A stretch of 64,000 bases of DNA from Caldifarciminota bacterium (GTDB taxonomy: Bacteria; Hydrothermota; UBA3073). The notes beneath the pieces were generated by a model that saw only the letters and a list, made by a program, of their open reading frames with translations, did no database searches and was not told the origin of the DNA. A program made the position numbers and the translations under genes. How positions within the stretch are numbered: position 1 is the first letter of the stretch; every line of letters starts with the position of its first letter. Positions 60,440 to 64,000 of the stretch are shown in pieces. The stretch covers positions 1 through 64,000 of the forward strand of contig JAGMCL010000060.1 in NCBI GenBank assembly GCA_023129165.1, in the 5' to 3' direction.

Positions 60440-61204
60440 TCTAACATCTCCCTCATTTAAAGAAAGAAATTCTTCCGCAAGTTCAAAATATGCCTGTGCT
60501 CCTTTCGACTTTACATCATGCAGAAGTATTGGTTTACCAAATGAGGGCGCCTCAGCAAGCCTGATATTTCGCGGTATGGTAGTCTTAAATATTCTGTTAC
60601 TAAAATGTCTTTCTATCTCCTGCCTAACCTCTCTTGCAAGCAATGGTCTCATATCCAGCATCGTAAAAAGAATTCCCTCTACGTAGATACACGGGTTAAG
60701 TGTGTTCCTTATCCTGCTTATTGTTGAAAAAAGCCTTGACAGACCCTCCATTGCATAAAACTCACATTGAACAGGAACAAGGACTGAATTTGCTGCCACA
60801 AGACCATTAATGGTTAGCAACCCAAGCGAGGGTGGAGAATCGATAATTATATAATCATATTCACCTATCAGTACATCTAATTTTGATTTGAGAACACTCT
60901 CTCTGTTTTCCATATCAACAAGCTCAACCTCTGCTCCTGCAAGAGATAAAGAAGAGGGCACGAGAAATAGGTGAGACAAATCGGTTTTTATGATTATATC
61001 ACGGATATCTGTATCACCAATTAATACATCATAGATGCTATCTTTGGGTTTCCCTCCCAGACCTGTGGTTGAATTTGCCTGGGGGTCTACATCAACTAAT
61101 AACACTCTCCGTTCTGCTACAGCAATAGATGCAGAAAGATTTACAGCTGTGGTTGTTTTACCTACTCCGCCTTTCTGGTTTGCTACTGAGATAACTTTAC
61201 CCAT
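60434..61204 (-). CDS. parA: ParA/Soj chromosome-partitioning ATPase
   Basis: ParA-type ATPase of 256 aa with deviant Walker A KGGVGKTTT (residues 11-19), Walker A' DVDPQANSTTGL and IIIDSPPSLGLLT. ATG 61204 has GGGAGGG upstream and overlaps the end of rsmG by 8 bp. The arrangement rsmG-parA is the usual one, but parB does not follow: the next gene is the convergent ispF. ParB may be elsewhere or this ParA may position another cargo. Confidence 0.9.
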   Translation of the reverse strand: MGKVISVANQKGGVGKTTTAVNLSASIAVAERRVLLVDVDPQANSTTGLGGKPKDSIYDVLIGDTDIRDIIIKTDLSHLFLVPSSLSLAGAEVELVDMENRESVLKSKLDVLIGEYDYIIIDSPPSLGLLTINGLVAANSVLVPVQCEFYAMEGLSRLFSTISRIRNTLNPCIYVEGILFTMLDMRPLLAREVRQEIERHFSNRIFKTTIPRNIRLAEAPSFGKPILLHDVKSKGAQAYFELAEEFLSLNEGDVRL

Positions 61205-61829
61205 TAGCCCTCCCAATTACAACAATCTCACCCTTCGTGAAAATCCTCTTGTGTCTTTCAGTAATCGAGAGACGGTTTCTCTTCAGGACATTTCTGGCAT
61301 CCTCAATCTCCTTTGGCAATTTTTCCCCCTTGAACATTATAATTCTACCATCTTCCTCTAATAGTCTTGCTGTAAGTTTAACAATCTTTTTAATGCTGCC
61401 GACCTTCCTTGCTGTTATAATATCGTAGCACATCTCTGGTTTATACTGGATAATGTCAACATTGTATATACGCACATTACATAACCCTAGTTCACGCCTC
61501 AACTCCCTCAAGAATACAGCCTTCTTCTTTCTTGATTCAACTAAATCAAGGAATATATCATCTTTTAATATCTTTAAAGGGATTCCGGGAAACCCAGCAC
61601 CAGTCCCGAAATCAAGGAGATGGTCACCCTTTAATAAATCATGTATTGAAAGTGAGTCGAGGATATGCCTTTCTATGATGTTTTCTTCCTGTCTTGATAC
61701 TATATTGATCTTTTTGTTCCATTTTAAAATAAGTTCATAGTATCTTAATAAGAGTCCAAGAGTCTCATTATTTTCAGACAGTTTTAACTGTCTAAAACCT
61801 TTCTTTAACCTCTCTATCCCAGAAACCAT
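61197..61829 (-). CDS. rsmG: 16S rRNA (guanine527-N7)-methyltransferase RsmG
   Basis: Methyltransferase of 210 aa acting on 16S rRNA. The SAM site is LLDFGTGAGFPGIPLKIL, and DLVESRKKKAVFLREL and ITARKVGSI are RsmG motifs. Complete and of normal length, overlapping parA by 8 bp. Confidence 0.93.
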   Translation of the reverse strand: MVSGIERLKKGFRQLKLSENNETLGLLLRYYELILKWNKKINIVSRQEENIIERHILDSLSIHDLLKGDHLLDFGTGAGFPGIPLKILKDDIFLDLVESRKKKAVFLRELRRELGLCNVRIYNVDIIQYKPEMCYDIITARKVGSIKKIVKLTARLLEEDGRIIMFKGEKLPKEIEDARNVLKRNRLSITERHKRIFTKGEIVVIGRANG

Positions 61830-61889
61830 AATCTAAAAAAACCTTCAGAGAATGTCCTAAACTCTCATAATGAAAGACAGAATGATACT

Positions 61890-62010
61890 TGTCATTGCGA
61901 GTCCGTCGTCCGTCAAGAAGTGCGACGGATTGACGGACGTGGCAATCTCATTCCTTTATAACCAATCCTTACTAATATGAGATTGCTTCACCCTCGGTTC
62001 GCAATGACAG
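61890..62010. repeat. REP-like repeats, opposed pair
   Basis: 61890-61952 (tgtcattgcgag...ggcaatctcatt, with nested 'gtccgtc/gacggac') and 61977-62010 in opposite orientation. The rest of 61830-62149 has only a doubtful 24-codon ORF at 62036-62110 with AAGGAGAGG before its ATG. Confidence 0.75.
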
Positions 62011-62149
62011 ACTAAACCCGCACAACAAGGAGAGGATGAATATCAGTCCATATGGTTCCCGTGTTTATACCATGCAGGTATTTCTTAATCCTGATTCACT
62101 GATAACCTGATACGCCTATGCTATCTCAGTTGACTCATCATTCTACGCA

Positions 62150-62533
62150 CTAAAACCTGTACCCAACCTCCAGTTCAATGCCAACATCCTCTTGAAAGTT
62201 GTATAAATGAGCACCGATATAGGCATCACTTATAGAGAATACCCACATACCTAATGACCACCAGAGCCAGTCAGTTCTTTTAGCAATATGGTAATCATAG
62301 TCCTCGTCTTTCCCTTCTGCCTTTGCATCCATGGCGTAAATATGCTCTCTAACAACAAATCCAAGGCAAATTGTCTGGGCAGCTGCAAACAGGAAACCTT
62401 TTGTATACTCCTCGTTGTAGAATTGTCCTCCTCCAGGAAGGATTGATAGAAGCATTGCCTTTTGTGCAGACTTACCTTCTCCCTGTAGTATTACAGGAAT
62501 TAGAATTAATAAAGTTAGTAGTAGTTTTCTCAT
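62150..62533 (-). CDS. DUF5683 small exported protein
   Basis: Protein of 127 aa with signal peptide (1-18) and a DUF5683-like body: AMLLSILPGGGQFYNEEYTK is the hallmark motif, followed by hydrophobic helices (GFLFAAAQTICLGFVV, WLWWSLGMWVFSISDAYIGA) and a C-terminal beta strand ending in YRF, as in outer-membrane proteins. Function unknown; widespread in T9SS-bearing phyla. Confidence 0.78.
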   Translation of the reverse strand: MRKLLLTLLILIPVILQGEGKSAQKAMLLSILPGGGQFYNEEYTKGFLFAAAQTICLGFVVREHIYAMDAKAEGKDEDYDYHIAKRTDWLWWSLGMWVFSISDAYIGAHLYNFQEDVGIELEVGYRF

Positions 62534-62577
62534 AATCTAATCGTTTTTTAATATATTATACTCTACTTCCATAAAAA

Positions 62578-62723
62578 TGCGATTGCTTCACCTTCGGTTC
62601 GCAATGACAGTGTGTTGTATGCGATTGCTTCATCCGTCAAGAAGTGCGACGGACTCCTCGCAATGACGACGCTATATTTCTGTCATTGTGAGTCCTGATG
62701 ACAATCAGGACGTGGCAATCTCA
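62578..62723. repeat. REP-like repeats, three units
   Basis: 62578-62610 and 62619-62668 in one orientation ('gcgattgctt...cgcaatgac') and 62681-62723 in the other ('tgtcattgtgagtcc...gtggcaatctcatc'). The last contains 'cctgatgacaatcagg'. Confidence 0.75.
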
Positions 62724-62793
62724 TCACTTAAACCATAATCGCTATTTATTATACGAAACTTCTCTGTTAGAGATTGTATTAACCATTTAAAGT

Positions 62794-63855
62794 TTATGAA
62801 AAATACCGTTCATTGAGATATCCAAATATCCTTTCAATCTCAATTCTTATTCTATCACGGGATATTCTATACTCCTCTATTCCACCTCCGATAGGATCTT
62901 CTATTTCCTCTTTTTTATCGTCTCTGCCAAATTCACCCAGGATAAAAATTCTGCTGGATATCTCTGGATAATGCGAAACTATCCATTGTCTGTTTTTTTC
63001 TTCCATACACAGAATAAGGTCGTAATTATATGCAACTTCTCTTGTTATTTGTCGAGATAGCTGTCCACTAATATCTATATTCTCTTCTAACATAACATCC
63101 ATTGCAAGCAACGAAGGAGTAGAACCATCTGTGGTATGTACACCTGCGGAACCAACAAATACATTCATAGGTCTTACCTGTCTTGCTAAACCCTCAGCTA
63201 TCTGACTCCTGCATAAATTTGCAGTACATACAAAAAGTACTCTAATCCTCATCCCCCTGGATAACATAACTCTGACTCCTGTCTTTTGTTCTATCTCAAA
63301 AAGGGATACTTTACCTCTCCTGAGAAGGATAGGTGGTGATAGCGAAAGCACCGTTGAAGGAATTGCAGGTTCTGGTGTTTCTCCTTCTATCACATAGTCT
63401 ATGTCTTTTCTAAAAATTCTTTTTATCTCCCTGACATTCGAAAGGACAGGAAGATTTTCTACATTGCAACTCGTTGTTGCAAGAGGATTTGGATAATTAT
63501 TAAGAAGAGCTAATATATGCTTTTCGTCAGGAATTCTTATACCTATAGTCCCGTCTTTTGCCTTAATTGGAACATCTTTATTCGTCTTAATTACTAATGT
63601 AAGTGGACCTGGCCAGAAATACTTAGATAATTTATCGATGAGTCTTGTAGAATGGGTTATAATCTTCTCAAGTTTATCAGATGATGGAATAAACATAATC
63701 AGTGGCTTATCCTTGACTCTATGCTTTATTTGATAGATTTTTTCAATTGCCTCTTTGAGTGTTGCATCACATCCTATTCCATATACAGTATCGGTTGGAA
63801 ATGCAATGATTCCTCCACCTTTAAGGATACTAATCGACCTTTTTAACCAATTCAT
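62794..63855 (-). CDS. TsaC/Sua5 (YrdC) fused to low-molecular-weight phosphatase
   Basis: Protein of 353 aa. Residues 1-190 are a YrdC/Sua5 domain making threonylcarbamoyl-AMP for tRNA t6A: IIAFPTDTVYGIGCD, KHRVKDKPL (substrate-binding Lys/Arg), WPGPLTLVIK and PSTVLSL. Residues 202-353 are a low-molecular-weight protein phosphatase: VLFVCTANLCRSQIAEGLAR with Cys210 and Arg216 (CX5R) and the general-acid loop EDPIGGGIEEYR. There is no stop or ribosome site between the parts. In some Firmicutes the two genes (ywlC and ywlE) are neighbours, so fusion suggests a functional link. The C-terminal half could be a tyrosine or arginine phosphatase. Confidence 0.88.
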   Translation of the reverse strand: MNWLKRSISILKGGGIIAFPTDTVYGIGCDATLKEAIEKIYQIKHRVKDKPLIMFIPSSDKLEKIITHSTRLIDKLSKYFWPGPLTLVIKTNKDVPIKAKDGTIGIRIPDEKHILALLNNYPNPLATTSCNVENLPVLSNVREIKRIFRKDIDYVIEGETPEPAIPSTVLSLSPPILLRRGKVSLFEIEQKTGVRVMLSRGMRIRVLFVCTANLCRSQIAEGLARQVRPMNVFVGSAGVHTTDGSTPSLLAMDVMLEENIDISGQLSRQITREVAYNYDLILCMEEKNRQWIVSHYPEISSRIFILGEFGRDDKKEEIEDPIGGGIEEYRISRDRIRIEIERIFGYLNERYFS

Positions 63856-63984
63856 ATATCTAAAGTTATGCGTAAATAAGCATTTAAGAGTATATTTATT
63901 AATTATTATACCATAAATATTTTAATTTTGCAAGTTTATTAAAGAAATTGCTTCGTCTACAGCTCACAGGTATATGTAAGAAGA

Positions 63985-64000
63985 TGTCATTACGAGTCCA
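63985..64000. repeat. REP-like repeat cut by window end
   Basis: 'tgtcattacgagtcca' matches the first 16 bases of the REP-like family. Confidence 0.5.

Noticed and set aside
62036-62110. 24-codon ORF with AAGGAGAGG upstream
   Set aside because: Only the ribosome-site-like string supports it; no promoter or recognisable sequence, so it is not listed as a gene.
63200-63260. Separate start for the phosphatase half of the TsaC fusion
   Set aside because: Met202 has no properly spaced ribosome site and the frame is continuous, so a true fusion is the better reading.

Overview
The window is AT-rich bacterial chromosomal DNA with no rRNA, tRNA or CRISPR array that I can see. Its clearest signature is a large set of secreted proteins ending in a FlgD-like/type IX secretion (T9SS) C-terminal sorting domain, plus a PorV-like outer-membrane protein, a GWxTD protein, a DUF6754 protein, LptE and TonB/ExbBD. 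This points to a diderm from an uncultured FCB-like or WOR-3/TA06-type candidate phylum; the assignment is inference from gene content.

Layout. 354-6583 (+) is a tight operon for purine/molybdenum-hydroxylase metabolism: [2Fe-2S] and FAD subunits, a DUF364 protein, XdhC, a THEP1-like NTPase, a PLP enzyme and 8-oxoguanine deaminase. The molybdopterin subunit is absent. 6656-28443 is a T9SS cargo region: two genes on +, an M28 peptidase, then eight cargo genes on -. They include a transglutaminase-like protein, an Ntn hydrolase, a legumain/caspase-like protein, beta-propellers and a tandem paralogue pair. 28444-32607 is an accessory island with two attC-like integron sites, short cassette-like genes (HNH protein, Clp-fold SDH-type protease with a 58-aa partner, a two-helix membrane protein) and two frameshifted genes. 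32608-34406 holds a PNPOx-like protein and a DUF6754 membrane protein.

34442-43378 (-) is an eight-gene envelope operon: FlgD-like protein, PorV-like protein, TPR protein, ExbB, a natural ExbB-ExbD fusion, ExbD, TonB and an OmpA-like protein. It is read from a promoter that appears to make a leaderless mRNA. 43477-49507 (+) carries a GWxTD protein, a gingipain-like T9SS protein, AsnRS and a Xer recombinase. 49673-57512 is mainly envelope biogenesis: three parvulin-type chaperones, LptE, DUF192 and DUF457 proteins, and a CCA-type nucleotidyltransferase. 57594-60439 (+) encodes polyprenyl-phosphate and isoprenoid enzymes (UbiA/DPPR synthase-like, Dpm1-like, IspD, IspF). 60434-63855 (-) carries ParA, RsmG, a DUF5683 protein and a TsaC/low-molecular-weight phosphatase fusion.

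Intergenic space is packed with dispersed repeats. There are two MITE-like families whose ends begin GGGGTCAGG (262 bp twice, 174 bp twice), a related 92-bp palindrome, REP-like 'cattgcgag...ggcaatctc' palindromes at six or more loci, 'aaccacagag' repeats, and a roughly 150-bp repeat upstream of two genes. Promoters are recognisable as TTGACA-17-TGnTATAAT. In four cases the start codon lies 7-8 nt after the -10 box, so leaderless translation seems common here. All calls are made by reading the sequence; no database search was run.
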